Below, piece after piece: positions 1-6,687 of a stretch of DNA of 14,677 bases (position 1 is its first letter; the number at the start of each line of letters is the position of its first letter). The DNA comes from Methanobrevibacter sp. (GTDB lineage Archaea; Methanobacteriota; Methanobacteria; Methanobacteriales; Methanobacteriaceae): contig JAEEWY010000016.1 of NCBI GenBank assembly GCA_016291275.1, positions 1 to 14,677 on the forward strand, read 5' to 3'. Made by a program: the position numbers and the translations under genes. A model generated the notes under the pieces. It worked only from the letters and a program-made list of their open reading frames with translations. It made no database searches and was not told the origin of the DNA.

Positions 1-605
1 CCTTCACTAATCAAATAGTCTGTAATGATTCTAGCCATATCAGGGTCTAATGAACGTGGAACGATTTGAGGCAACATTTCACATAAGGTTACCTTCAATC
101 CCATTTTCTTGAATGCATATGCTATTTCAATACCAATCAATCCTGCACCGGTAACTAAAGCGCTTTGGCAGTTTTCAGCCCACTCCTTGACTCTTTTACC
201 GTCATCCAAGGTTCTTATCTTGAATACGCCATCTAAATCAACCCCTTTCATAGGAGGTACAAATGGACTTCCACCAGTAGCCAATACCAATTTGTCATAG
301 CTCATGGTTTTTTCCGCTTCACCTTTAGTGGAATAGGTAATTGTCTTTTTAGCTGAATCCACTGCAGTCACTTCAGTCTCAAGCATGACATCAATGTTCT
401 TTGCCTTGTAATCATCAACAGATCTCATTACGATATCATCAAATGAATGGATTCTATCTGACAATACGTAAGGGATAGCACAAGGGGAATAAGAGACATG
501 ATTATCTCTTGTAAGTACAATAATTTCAACTTCCTTATCTAATCTTCTAAGGTTTGAAGCTGTGGATATTCCTCCAGCTCCACCACCAACGATAACAACT
601 TTCAT
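1..605 (-). CDS. Pyridine nucleotide-disulfide oxidoreductase, NADH oxidase / CoA-disulfide reductase type (3' part outside window)
   Basis: This FAD- and NAD(P)H-dependent flavoprotein belongs to the family holding NADH oxidase (Nox) and CoA-disulfide reductase; in methanogens such enzymes are thought to serve oxygen or disulfide defence in the cytoplasm. Reading leftward from the ATG at 603-605, the protein opens with an FAD-binding GGGAGG loop (residues 7-12). It then carries SYSPCAIPYV with a single redox Cys42, the hallmark separating this group from CxxxxC disulfide reductases. An ATGG motif lies at 109-112 and a second, NAD(P)-binding, glycine loop GAGLIGIE at 153-160. The 201 complete codons run off the window edge; the family is usually about 440-460 residues, so over half is missing, including the dimerisation domain. 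Possible TATA boxes on this strand lie near 635-642 and 658-666. Family assignment is firm, but oxidase and CoA-disulfide reductase cannot be told apart here. Confidence 0.88.
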   Translation of the reverse strand, partial: MKVVIVGGGAGGISTASNLRRLDKEVEIIVLTRDNHVSYSPCAIPYVLSDRIHSFDDIVMRSVDDYKAKNIDVMLETEVTAVDSAKKTITYSTKGEAEKTMSYDKLVLATGGSPFVPPMKGVDLDGVFKIRTLDDGKRVKEWAENCQSALVTGAGLIGIEIAYAFKKMGLKVTLCEMLPQIVPRSLDPDMARIITDYLISE

Positions 606-946
606 TTGCTCAAATCCTAAATAAATACATTATTCTTTATAGTTAGTTGAATTTTGAATTATAAACATTCTAATAAATTAATAAGAAGAGATTAATCAAT
701 TTTAAACATAATGAATAAATTTGAAAAATTATTGAATAAAAATTAATTTAAAAGAGAATTAATTAATATTAGAATTATATTAAATTTTCTCAATTCTATT
801 ATATATACTATTCTTTAAGTAAGTGAATGATTTAAAAAAATAGTTAAAAATTGATGAAAAGAAAAATGAAAAACTAATTAAAAATAAAATAAATTAAAAT
901 AAAAATAAATTAAAAAAAATAAGAAAAAAATAAAAATACCATAAAA
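606..946. other. AT-rich intergenic region between rpiA and the Nox-like gene
   Basis: No gene is visible in these 341 bases on either strand. The half next to the Nox-like gene probably holds its promoter: on the minus strand CTATAAAG at 635-642 and TTTATAATT at 658-666 are the best TATA candidates, 30-60 bases before the start. The half next to rpiA is almost pure A on the plus strand, which is T-rich in the rpiA transcript. No GC-rich patch suggesting a structured RNA was seen. Confidence 0.6.
842..946 (-). terminator. T-rich terminator tract after rpiA
   Basis: On the minus strand the rpiA stop codon is followed by about 100 bases made of repeated T5-T8 runs broken by single A or C bases, with no evident hairpin. 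Archaeal RNA polymerase ends transcription at such U-rich tracts without needing a stem-loop, so this probably terminates the rpiA transcript. Confidence 0.55.
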
Positions 947-1615
947 CTATAAGTATTTTACACCATCTTTAGAACCGATAATGACCTTATCAACCATTTC
1001 AGTGAACAATCCATTCTCTACAACACCAGGAATGGTATTCAACTCTTTTTCCATAGGTATAGGATTGTCTATTTTGCCGAATGCAACATCCAAAATGAAG
1101 TTGCCGTTATCAGTTATTACAGGCCCATCCTTAGCTTGACCCATTCTTATGTCCACTTTACCTCCCATATCCTCCAATGCCTTTGTTACAGGATTTAAGG
1201 ACTCTGGAATGATTTCAATAGGAAGTGGGAAAGCGCCTAAAACATCCACAAGCTTGGATTCATCTGCAATGATAACAAGCTCATCTGCAGAATAATCAAC
1301 AATCTTTTCCAAAGTGTGTGCTGCTCCTCCACCCTTGATTAAATTGAAGTCTGGATCGATTTCATCAGCACCATCAACAGCCAAATCGATTTCATGTTCG
1401 CTAAGGTCTGTAAGTGGAATGTTCCATTGGCGAGCAAGCAATCTTGATTGGAAGGAAGTTGGAATTCCAATGACTTCAATTCCCTCATCCCTTACTCTCA
1501 TACCTACCTTTTCAATAAAGTAAAGGGTGGTTGAACCTGTACCAAGACCTAAAACTTGACCATCTTTTACTAAATCAGCTGCAGCATAACCGCAATCCTT
1601 TTTCATTTGACTCAT
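947..1615 (-). CDS. rpiA: Ribose-5-phosphate isomerase A
   Basis: RpiA interconverts ribose 5-phosphate and ribulose 5-phosphate, supplying ribose for nucleotides; in methanogens it connects to the ribulose-monophosphate route. The 222-residue protein has all family marks: the phosphate-binding loop GLGTGSTT (23-30), IPTSFQS (51-57), DLAVDGADEID (77-87) with the catalytic-site aspartates D81 and D84, KGGGAA (94-99) with K94, and the catalytic base E103. These positions match the numbering of the E. coli enzyme. I place the start at the ATG at 1613-1615 because a GGTG ribosome binding site lies just before it. An in-frame TTG four codons upstream (1627) lies next to that site and is unlikely to be used. 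A TATA-like element at 1643-1650 gives a short leader. The gene follows UPF0179 and egsA in the same direction with a 74-base gap, so it may also be read through from them. Confidence 0.96.
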   Translation of the reverse strand: MSQMKKDCGYAAADLVKDGQVLGLGTGSTTLYFIEKVGMRVRDEGIEVIGIPTSFQSRLLARQWNIPLTDLSEHEIDLAVDGADEIDPDFNLIKGGGAAHTLEKIVDYSADELVIIADESKLVDVLGAFPLPIEIIPESLNPVTKALEDMGGKVDIRMGQAKDGPVITDNGNFILDVAFGKIDNPIPMEKELNTIPGVVENGLFTEMVDKVIIGSKDGVKYL

Positions 1616-1642
1616 AATTAACACCAAATAATAATCAATTAT

Positions 1643-1650
1643 AATATAAA
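1643..1650 (-). promoter_or_regulatory. Putative TATA box of rpiA
   Basis: TTTATATT on the minus strand, about 30 bases before the rpiA ATG, lies between the UPF0179 stop and the rpiA start. It would place transcription initiation within a few bases of the ribosome binding site. It is a sequence match only, in AT-rich DNA where chance matches are common. Confidence 0.4.
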
Positions 1651-1689
1651 GTAATTATCGTTAATTGAAACTATGCATAAAAAATTAAA

Positions 1690-2130
1690 TTATTTATCTT
1701 GAATTTTAACAATGCATTTAACCAATGCGTTTCCTTTAGGACAGTCCTTGAACTTACCTAAATCCTTTACATAAACTCCCTTCTCCTCTTTGGAGATTCC
1801 ATCTGGGAAACACATATGCCTGAAATCACAGTCCTTGTTTGAACATCCTTGACGCTTGAAGTCAAAGCTTGATCCTTCAAAGACTCCTTTTGAATCAGTT
1901 AGGATAGTGAATTCTGCATTCTCAACAGCAACCACTTGAACCTTATCGTTCTCATGGATAGGGCATTTCTGTTCAACATCCCTAACTTCTGTAATTGTAT
2001 ACCTATGACCTTTCTTAAGGGAGTCTACACATGATGCCTTGAACCTGCAGTCCGAACATTCCTCTGCGGGCTCATAAAATACAAAGCTCACTCCTTCCTT
2101 TGCCAATTCCTTACCAATTAATGTAATCAT
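1690..2130 (-). CDS. UPF0179 family cysteine-rich protein
   Basis: This is a member of UPF0179, a family of roughly 145-residue archaeal proteins with no established function. The 146-residue protein begins MITLIG, as family members typically do. It carries nine cysteines in clusters: C25, C28 and C34 (CSDCRFKASC), C56, then C96, C101 and C107 (CSNKDCDFRHMC), C130 and C139. The repeated short spacing suggests bound zinc or an Fe-S cluster, which is inference. There is no signal peptide or membrane segment, so it is probably cytoplasmic. The start is the ATG at 2128-2130, preceded by AAGGA on the minus strand. The reading frame stays open for 20 more codons to an ATG at 2190, but that ATG has no binding site and lies inside a hairpin. 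It sits 94 bases after egsA and 74 before rpiA, all leftward, which does not by itself reveal its role. Confidence 0.85.
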   Translation of the reverse strand: MITLIGKELAKEGVSFVFYEPAEECSDCRFKASCVDSLKKGHRYTITEVRDVEQKCPIHENDKVQVVAVENAEFTILTDSKGVFEGSSFDFKRQGCSNKDCDFRHMCFPDGISKEEKGVYVKDLGKFKDCPKGNALVKCIVKIQDK

Positions 2131-2167
2131 ATAATCATTCCTTATAAATTTTAAACTTATTAAACAC

Positions 2168-2208
2168 ACTAAAAACTTAAAAGGAAACATGAATCTTAAA
2201 CAGATTCA
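2168..2208 (-). terminator. Stem-loop plus T-tract after egsA
   Basis: A perfect 7-bp inverted repeat, TGAATCT (2190-2196) and AGATTCA (2202-2208), encloses a 5-base loop just past the egsA stop. In the leftward transcript it is followed by TTTCCTTTT and TTTTT runs. This matches the layout of a bacterial intrinsic terminator and may partly separate egsA from the UPF0179 gene downstream. Confidence 0.5.
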
Positions 2209-2224
2209 AGAATAATAATCAAAG

Positions 2225-3268
2225 CTAAATGACTTCAGTCTTCTTAGCCAATTTAATTGCAGCATCTCTTGTAAGACCGTTATCACCTAAAATGGTGTAT
2301 CTTTCTGGTCTAATTGTATGGGCAATTGTCAATGCCTCAATGATTTCATCATCATCTACACCCAATTCAGCTGCAGTTGTTGGAGCACCGATTGTCTTTA
2401 ATATATTTTGAATGGATCTCCAGTTTCCACCATGCAAATGCATCATCATGATTGTCCCTACACCACATTGCTCACCATGCAATGCATGCTTTTTGGCAAC
2501 TCTATCCAAAGCATGGCTGAATAAGTGTTCAGAACCACTTGCAGGTCTTGATGACCCTGCAATGCTTATTGCCATACCACTGCTGAACAATGACTTAACA
2601 ACAATTCTTGCACTTTCCTCAAGCCCTTCCTTAATGCTATCGGAAGACTTTATGATAAGCTTTGCAGTCATTTCAGACAATGCAGCAGCAGACTCGCTGT
2701 ATGGCTCATTTCTTAATCTGTATGCCAATTTCCAATCCTTTATTGCAGTGTAATTAGAGACAATATCTGCACAACCGGAAGCAATTAATCTAAAAGGAGA
2801 ATCGTTAATGATGCCTGTATCAGCTACAACAGCCATAGGAGAATTAGCGCTTTTGGAAACTGAACCTATATCATTTTTTATGGAAGCCATTGGTGATGCT
2901 ATACCATCGTGGGAAGCGGTTGTTGGAACGGAAATGAAATAGTTATGGGCATTAGTGGAAGCTAGCTTTGCTACATCAATGATCTTTCCTCCACCTACAC
3001 CTAACACTACAGAAGCGTTAGCTATTCTTTCTTGTACCTTTTCAACAGACTCCATTGAAGCATCCTTTACCTTTACAACTTCAACTCCAAAGTCAGACTT
3101 TTCCAAAGCTTCTACTGTACGCTTACCTGCCACATCAAATGTATGAAAACCTGATACGACAAGAGCTTCATCAAACAAGCGTAAATTCTTGCATATTTCC
3201 CCTATGTCATCAAGGACATTAGGTCCAATATGCACTTCTCTTGGCATTTGAATTGTTTTAGAATCCAT
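2225..3268 (-). CDS. egsA: sn-Glycerol-1-phosphate dehydrogenase [NAD(P)+]
   Basis: The enzyme reduces dihydroxyacetone phosphate to sn-glycerol 1-phosphate, the stereospecific backbone of archaeal ether lipids, using NADH or NADPH in the cytoplasm. The 347-residue length is normal. The N-terminal Rossmann-like half carries LGVGGGKIIDVAK (89-101) and the nucleotide-contacting segment SVPTTASHDG (113-122). The all-helical C-terminal half provides the expected zinc ligands: D168 in GCADIVSN, H248 in GSEH and H264 in LHGEQ. The start is the ATG at 3266-3268, set by a strong ribosome binding site AAGGAGAT on the minus strand at about 3273-3279. It is the first gene of the leftward group and shares a divergent upstream region with proS. 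A hairpin and T-tract follow the stop. The related bacterial AraM is less likely given the archaeal context. Confidence 0.95.
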   Translation of the reverse strand: MDSKTIQMPREVHIGPNVLDDIGEICKNLRLFDEALVVSGFHTFDVAGKRTVEALEKSDFGVEVVKVKDASMESVEKVQERIANASVVLGVGGGKIIDVAKLASTNAHNYFISVPTTASHDGIASPMASIKNDIGSVSKSANSPMAVVADTGIINDSPFRLIASGCADIVSNYTAIKDWKLAYRLRNEPYSESAAALSEMTAKLIIKSSDSIKEGLEESARIVVKSLFSSGMAISIAGSSRPASGSEHLFSHALDRVAKKHALHGEQCGVGTIMMMHLHGGNWRSIQNILKTIGAPTTAAELGVDDDEIIEALTIAHTIRPERYTILGDNGLTRDAAIKLAKKTEVI

Positions 3269-3521
3269 ATTATCTCCTTAAAAATCAATTTTCCATTGAA
3301 TAATTTTTAGAATCTATAATATTCTTAAATTTTTAGCATGTTATTTAATATTATTTTAATATATGTTTTCAATAAATTAAATAAGTTTTGTTTTAAATGC
3401 GTAAACTGAAAAACTATATAATTAATTAAAAACATATTAATAATATTATTAAATATAATACTGTCCCATTTAGGGAATTAAATTTTATTAAACTTATTAT
3501 TTTATTAAATTAGGTGATAAT
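3269..3521. promoter_or_regulatory. Divergent egsA / proS promoter region
   Basis: These 253 AT-rich bases must drive egsA leftward and proS rightward. For proS the best candidate is a purine-rich GAAAAA element followed by CTATATAATT at about 3408-3423, giving a leader near 75 bases. A weaker alternative is AAATATAATA at 3451-3460. For egsA the best minus-strand candidate is AATATTATAG at 3314-3323, some 45-55 bases before its start. A small inverted repeat TCCC-ATTTA-GGGA at 3464-3476 lies in the proS leader but is too short to interpret. Assignments rest on sequence resemblance only. Confidence 0.45.
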
Positions 3522-4928
3522 GTGGAAAATTTTAGTGAATGGTTCCATGACATTTTAGAAAATGCAGATATAACCGATTCAAGATATCCTATTAAGGGAA
3601 TGGCTGTATGGCGTCCTTATGGATTTCAAATCAGAAGAGCAACTTTAAACATATTTAGAGACTTGATGGACAAAGAGCATGACGAAACCCTATTTCCTTT
3701 ACTCATTCCAGAAGCAGAACTTGCAAAAGAGGGAATTCATGTAAAGGGATTTGAAGATGAGGTATATTGGGTTACCCACGGTGGTCAAACAGAATTGAAC
3801 GAAAAGCTTGCAATCAGACCAACCAGTGAAACCGCAATGTATCCTATGTTTGCATTATGGGTAAGATCACACATTGACCTTCCTATCAAGCAATACCAAG
3901 TTGTAAACACCTTCAGATATGAGACCAAACATACAAGACCTCTTATTAGAGTTAGAGAGATCACTACCTTTGCAGAAGCTCACACAGTTCATTCAAGCGC
4001 TGAAGAGGCTGCAGAACAGGTTGAAACAGGTATCGAACTCTACAAGAAATTCTTTGACGGACTTGGAATCGCTTATCTCATCAGCAAAAGACCTGTATGG
4101 GACAAGTTCCCAGGTGCAGAATACACCATGGCATTCGATACAATCATGCCGGATGGAAAGACATTGCAGATTGGTACTGTTCACAACTTAGGCCAAACCT
4201 TTGCACATACCTTTGAAATCACCTTCGAGAACAAGGAAGGAAACCATGAATATGCTTATCAAACCTGTTACGGTATCTCTGACAGAGTGATTGCAGCAGC
4301 AATTGCAGCTCATGGAGATGAGAAAGGTCTTCAATTGCCTCCTGAAATCTCTCCAAAGCAAATCACTATCATTCCAATCATCTTCAAGGATGGTGGAGAG
4401 GAAGTTATGACTAAATGTAATGAGATCAAGGATGCATTGGAAGCTAAAGGAATCAGAGTCCAAATGGATACAAGAGACATCAGACCAGGTAAGAAATTCT
4501 TTGATTGGGAACTTAAAGGAACTCCTCTCAGATTCGAATTAGGACCAAGAGACTTAAATAACAATGTAGCAATCATTGGAAGAAGAGACACTGGTGAAAA
4601 GATTGAAATCAGCTTAGATGATGATGTTGCAGAAAAAGTATCTGAATTGCTCATTGAAGTTGAAGAAAGCATGAAAGCTAATTCCTGGGCTAAACAGGAA
4701 GAGAAAATAGTAACCTTAGACAGTCTTGACAACGTATCTGACATTGTTGACGAAGGAAAGGTCGTTAAGTTCTACTGGTGTGGAGATGAGGAATGTGGAA
4801 AAGCGATTGAAGAGGAAACCGGAGTGGATATCCTTGGTATAAATGAAGAGGATATTGAAACCGATAAGATCTGTCCACATTGTGGTAAACCAGCTAAGCA
4901 CTTGGCATTAATGGCTAAAACATATTAG
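3522..4928 (+). CDS. proS: Prolyl-tRNA synthetase, archaeal/eukaryotic type
   Basis: ProRS attaches proline to tRNA(Pro). The 468-residue protein is a class II synthetase of the archaeal/eukaryotic form, without the bacterial editing insertion. Visible marks are WRPYGFQI (30-37), the TxE proline-site motif RPTSETAMYP (99-108), class II motif 2 around FRYETKHTRPLIRVRE (131-146), HNLGQTFAHTF (221-231), and motif 3 with R255 in GISDRVIAA. The anticodon-binding domain follows (about 280-380, with KGTPLRFELGPRD at 332-344). Last comes the C-terminal zinc domain with C420, C425, C451 and C454, ending in a terminal tyrosine as in characterised members of this type. The start is GTG at 3522, three bases after a GGTGAT binding site at 3513-3518; an ATG two bases earlier is out of frame. 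cofC follows after 54 bases with no obvious terminator, so the two are probably cotranscribed. Confidence 0.97.
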   Translation: MENFSEWFHDILENADITDSRYPIKGMAVWRPYGFQIRRATLNIFRDLMDKEHDETLFPLLIPEAELAKEGIHVKGFEDEVYWVTHGGQTELNEKLAIRPTSETAMYPMFALWVRSHIDLPIKQYQVVNTFRYETKHTRPLIRVREITTFAEAHTVHSSAEEAAEQVETGIELYKKFFDGLGIAYLISKRPVWDKFPGAEYTMAFDTIMPDGKTLQIGTVHNLGQTFAHTFEITFENKEGNHEYAYQTCYGISDRVIAAAIAAHGDEKGLQLPPEISPKQITIIPIIFKDGGEEVMTKCNEIKDALEAKGIRVQMDTRDIRPGKKFFDWELKGTPLRFELGPRDLNNNVAIIGRRDTGEKIEISLDDDVAEKVSELLIEVEESMKANSWAKQEEKIVTLDSLDNVSDIVDEGKVVKFYWCGDEECGKAIEEETGVDILGINEEDIETDKICPHCGKPAKHLALMAKTY

Positions 4929-4982
4929 TTATTATTTTTAAGATATTTCATTATTAGAAATTAGAATTATAGAGGAATGGAA

Positions 4983-5690
4983 ATGGATAAGATTTATGCA
5001 ATAATTCCAGTGAACCAATTTGCAAATGCTAAAACAAGATTATCTCCTTTTTTATCACCTGAAGAGAGAAAAAATCTTTTAAAGGCAATGCTAAAGGACA
5101 TTGCAATCACATTAAAGCCTATTGTAGATGACATCATAATAATAAGTAAAGACGAAGAGGTTTTGGCATATGCAGAGGAATTGGAACTTACTGCACTTGT
5201 TGAAGAGGACCACAAGTCATCAAAGACTTCAAAAAATGGTGATGAAGGCCCTTTAAACAAAGCTATAAAACAGGCAATGAAATGGTGCAGAAAGAAAACA
5301 AGAAAAGTCATAATTTTACCATCTGACATTCCATTGATTGGAAAGACAAACATCAAACTCCTAATTGATCAAGCTAAAAATCTTGATTTCATCATTGTTC
5401 CTTCAAAAGGTGGAGGAACCAATGCATTGATCATCAAGCCATTATCCATTGATATGAAATTCGGAGGATTCAGTTTCAAAAAGCATATTGAAGAGGCTGA
5501 AAAGAAGAAATTGGCCCCATTGGTTCATGACTCATTCTATATGGCACTTGATGTAAACACCACTGAAGACCTTGGAGAAATCATGCTTCATGGAAATGGA
5601 ACAGAAACCAAGAAATACTTGGAATCACTTGGAATCAAAGTGGAATCATTCCGTGGCCATGAAAGACTTAAGGTTACTAGAGATGAATAA
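4983..5690 (+). CDS. cofC: 2-Phospho-L-lactate guanylyltransferase
   Basis: CofC activates 2-phospho-L-lactate with GTP, giving lactyl-2-diphospho-5'-guanosine for CofD, an early step of coenzyme F420 synthesis; F420 is the hydride carrier of methanogenesis. The 235-residue protein starts with the nucleotidyltransferase signature IIPVNQFANAKTRLSPFLSPEER (7-29), then ILPSDIPLI (111-119), PSKGGGTNALI (140-150), and FGGFSFKKHIEEA (160-172). A lysine/serine-rich stretch at about 75-88, before EGPLNKAI, looks like an added loop compared with the family pattern as I remember it. I choose the ATG at 4983 because the GAGG site at 4972-4975 is 7 bases before it. The in-frame ATG at 4977 is almost touching that site and so is less likely. 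The gene lies 54 bases after proS and is followed by T-runs. Confidence 0.93.
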   Translation: MDKIYAIIPVNQFANAKTRLSPFLSPEERKNLLKAMLKDIAITLKPIVDDIIIISKDEEVLAYAEELELTALVEEDHKSSKTSKNGDEGPLNKAIKQAMKWCRKKTRKVIILPSDIPLIGKTNIKLLIDQAKNLDFIIVPSKGGGTNALIIKPLSIDMKFGGFSFKKHIEEAEKKKLAPLVHDSFYMALDVNTTEDLGEIMLHGNGTETKKYLESLGIKVESFRGHERLKVTRDE

Positions 5691-5733
5691 TTTTTAACTA
5701 TTTGTCTTCTTATTTTTAATTTTTAATTTTTTT
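5691..5733 (+). terminator. T-rich tract after cofC
   Basis: Directly after the cofC stop the plus strand has several runs of four to seven T bases, with no clear hairpin. This fits archaeal U-tract termination, and a separate TATA-like box for thiD follows at 5738-5745. Confidence 0.45.
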
Positions 5734-5737
5734 AGAA

Positions 5738-5745
5738 TTTTATAA
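5738..5745 (+). promoter_or_regulatory. Putative TATA box of thiD
   Basis: TTTATAAA lies about 20-27 bases before the chosen thiD ATG at 5765. If used, the mRNA would have almost no leader. The preceding T-rich tract makes independent transcription of thiD plausible. Confidence 0.4.
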
Positions 5746-5764
5746 AAAACATTTGCGTGATATT

Positions 5765-6553
5765 ATGATAGGACTAACAATTGCAGGATTCGATCCTTCA
5801 GGAGGAGCAGGTATAAGCACTGACATCAAGACCATGGCAGCACATGGTGTTCATGGATGTGCTGCAGTCACTGCACTCACTGCACAAAACCCTAAAAAAG
5901 TGTTTTCTGTTGAACCTGTTAGCACTACATATATCTCTGAGCAGATAGATTCTATTTTTGATGAGTACACTATCAAATACTCAAAGACAGGCCTATTATA
6001 CTCAAAGGAAATCATCCAACTTGTAAGTAAAAAGGTCGACGAATACAATTTAAGCATAGTTGTTGATCCAGTGATGGTAGCTAGTGCAGGAGATGCACTT
6101 GCAAAGATGGAAATAGCTGATGCTTTAAAGAAATATCTTCTTGAAAAAACACTTCTTGTAACTCCTAATGTATCTGAAGCAGAAAAACTTTCAGGAATGA
6201 AAATTGAAACTGTGGAAGATGCAAAGGAAGCTGCATATAAGATTGGAGAATACTGCAATGTAATGATTACTGGTGGACATCTTAATGGAACAAATATCAT
6301 TTACAATAAGGAAAAAGATGAATTAAGCACTTTACATCAGGATCTAATCAAATCTGAAAACTTGCATGGAACAGGATGCAGTTTATCTGCTGCAATTTGT
6401 GCAAATCTTGTTTTATTAAACGATAATGATAAAAACAGCAAAGATGAAGATAATTTAAAAATAGCTATAGAAAAATCCACCAAATTCATTTATGAAGCCG
6501 TTAAAAACGGCAGATATGGTACTTTAAATCCTAATTTTAATTCTAAAGTATAA
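5765..6553 (+). CDS. thiD: Hydroxymethylpyrimidine / phosphomethylpyrimidine kinase
   Basis: ThiD phosphorylates 4-amino-5-hydroxymethyl-2-methylpyrimidine (HMP) and then HMP phosphate to HMP diphosphate, the pyrimidine half of thiamine phosphate. The 262-residue protein is a ribokinase-fold kinase of normal length for the single-domain form. It begins GFDPSGGAGISTDIKT (8-23), the substrate-binding start typical of ThiD. It continues with DPVMVASAGD (101-110), TPNVSEAEKLSG (133-144), and the anion-hole motif HGTGCS (201-206) with C205 at the active site. No C-terminal ThiN-like domain is fused. The start is the ATG at 5765, preceded by GTGAT with the same 3-base spacing as proS; an in-frame TTG at 5753 overlaps the leader and is less likely. 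It converges with an ABC importer whose binding protein resembles the family that includes pyrimidine importers, a possible functional link. Confidence 0.94.
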   Translation: MIGLTIAGFDPSGGAGISTDIKTMAAHGVHGCAAVTALTAQNPKKVFSVEPVSTTYISEQIDSIFDEYTIKYSKTGLLYSKEIIQLVSKKVDEYNLSIVVDPVMVASAGDALAKMEIADALKKYLLEKTLLVTPNVSEAEKLSGMKIETVEDAKEAAYKIGEYCNVMITGGHLNGTNIIYNKEKDELSTLHQDLIKSENLHGTGCSLSAAICANLVLLNDNDKNSKDEDNLKIAIEKSTKFIYEAVKNGRYGTLNPNFNSKV

Positions 6554-6605
6554 TGAAATAAAAATAAAAAAATAGCTAACTCTTTTTTTAAAGTAAAAAT
6601 AATAA
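6554..6605. terminator. Convergent terminator region between thiD and the ABC operon
   Basis: Past the thiD stop the plus strand has a T7 run at 6583-6589. On the minus strand the same interval reads T-rich (A-runs at 6560-6572 and 6591-6613 on the plus strand). It can therefore terminate transcripts arriving from both sides. Confidence 0.5.
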
Positions 6606-6613
6606 AAATAGAA

Positions 6614-6637
6614 ACTAGTTAGGTTCTCCCAACTAGT
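6614..6637 (-). terminator. Stem-loop and T-tract ending the ABC importer operon
   Basis: ACTAGTT (6614-6620) and AACTAGT (6631-6637) form a perfect 7-bp inverted repeat around a 10-base loop in which GG and CC can pair further. In the leftward transcript the hairpin is followed by TTTCTATTTTTATTATTTTT. This looks like an intrinsic terminator for the operon, lying about 50 bases past the ATPase stop. Confidence 0.55.
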
Positions 6638-6650
6638 GAAAATAATTTTG

Positions 6651-6678
6651 GTCAAGGTTTTTGACGGAAGGTCAAAAA
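6651..6678. repeat. Phased GTCAA/TTGAC repeats past the importer ATPase gene
   Basis: GTCAA at 6651-6655, TTGAC at 6661-6665 and GTCAA at 6671-6675 alternate in orientation with exactly 10 bases between starts. The last two extend to a perfect 8-bp inverted repeat, TTTTTGAC (6658-6665) and GTCAAAAA (6671-6678), with a 5-base loop. It begins ten bases past the ATPase stop codon. It could be a second 3' stem-loop or one copy of a dispersed repeat. Confidence 0.55.
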
Positions 6679-6687
6679 GCTTGGGGG

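Noticed and set aside
3464..3476. TCCC-ATTTA-GGGA hairpin in the proS leader as a T-box-like or attenuator element
   Set aside because: A 4-bp stem is too small, and no tRNA-sensing or riboswitch features surround it.
3520..3558. Out-of-frame ATG two bases before the proS GTG, opening a 12-codon frame
   Set aside because: The GGTGAT spacing matches that of other starts here when GTG is used, and the 12-codon frame has no recognisable content.
4188..4744. Long antisense reading frames inside proS, and similar ones inside cofC, thiD, pyk and the F420-ligase-like gene
   Set aside because: They are opposite strongly conserved coding sequence, show no domain, have no proper ribosome binding site, and their open length follows from codon use on the real strand.
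5700..5764. Thiamine pyrophosphate riboswitch before thiD
   Set aside because: The leader is about 60 A/T-rich bases with none of the conserved TPP-box sequence (such as CUGAGA), and it is too short.
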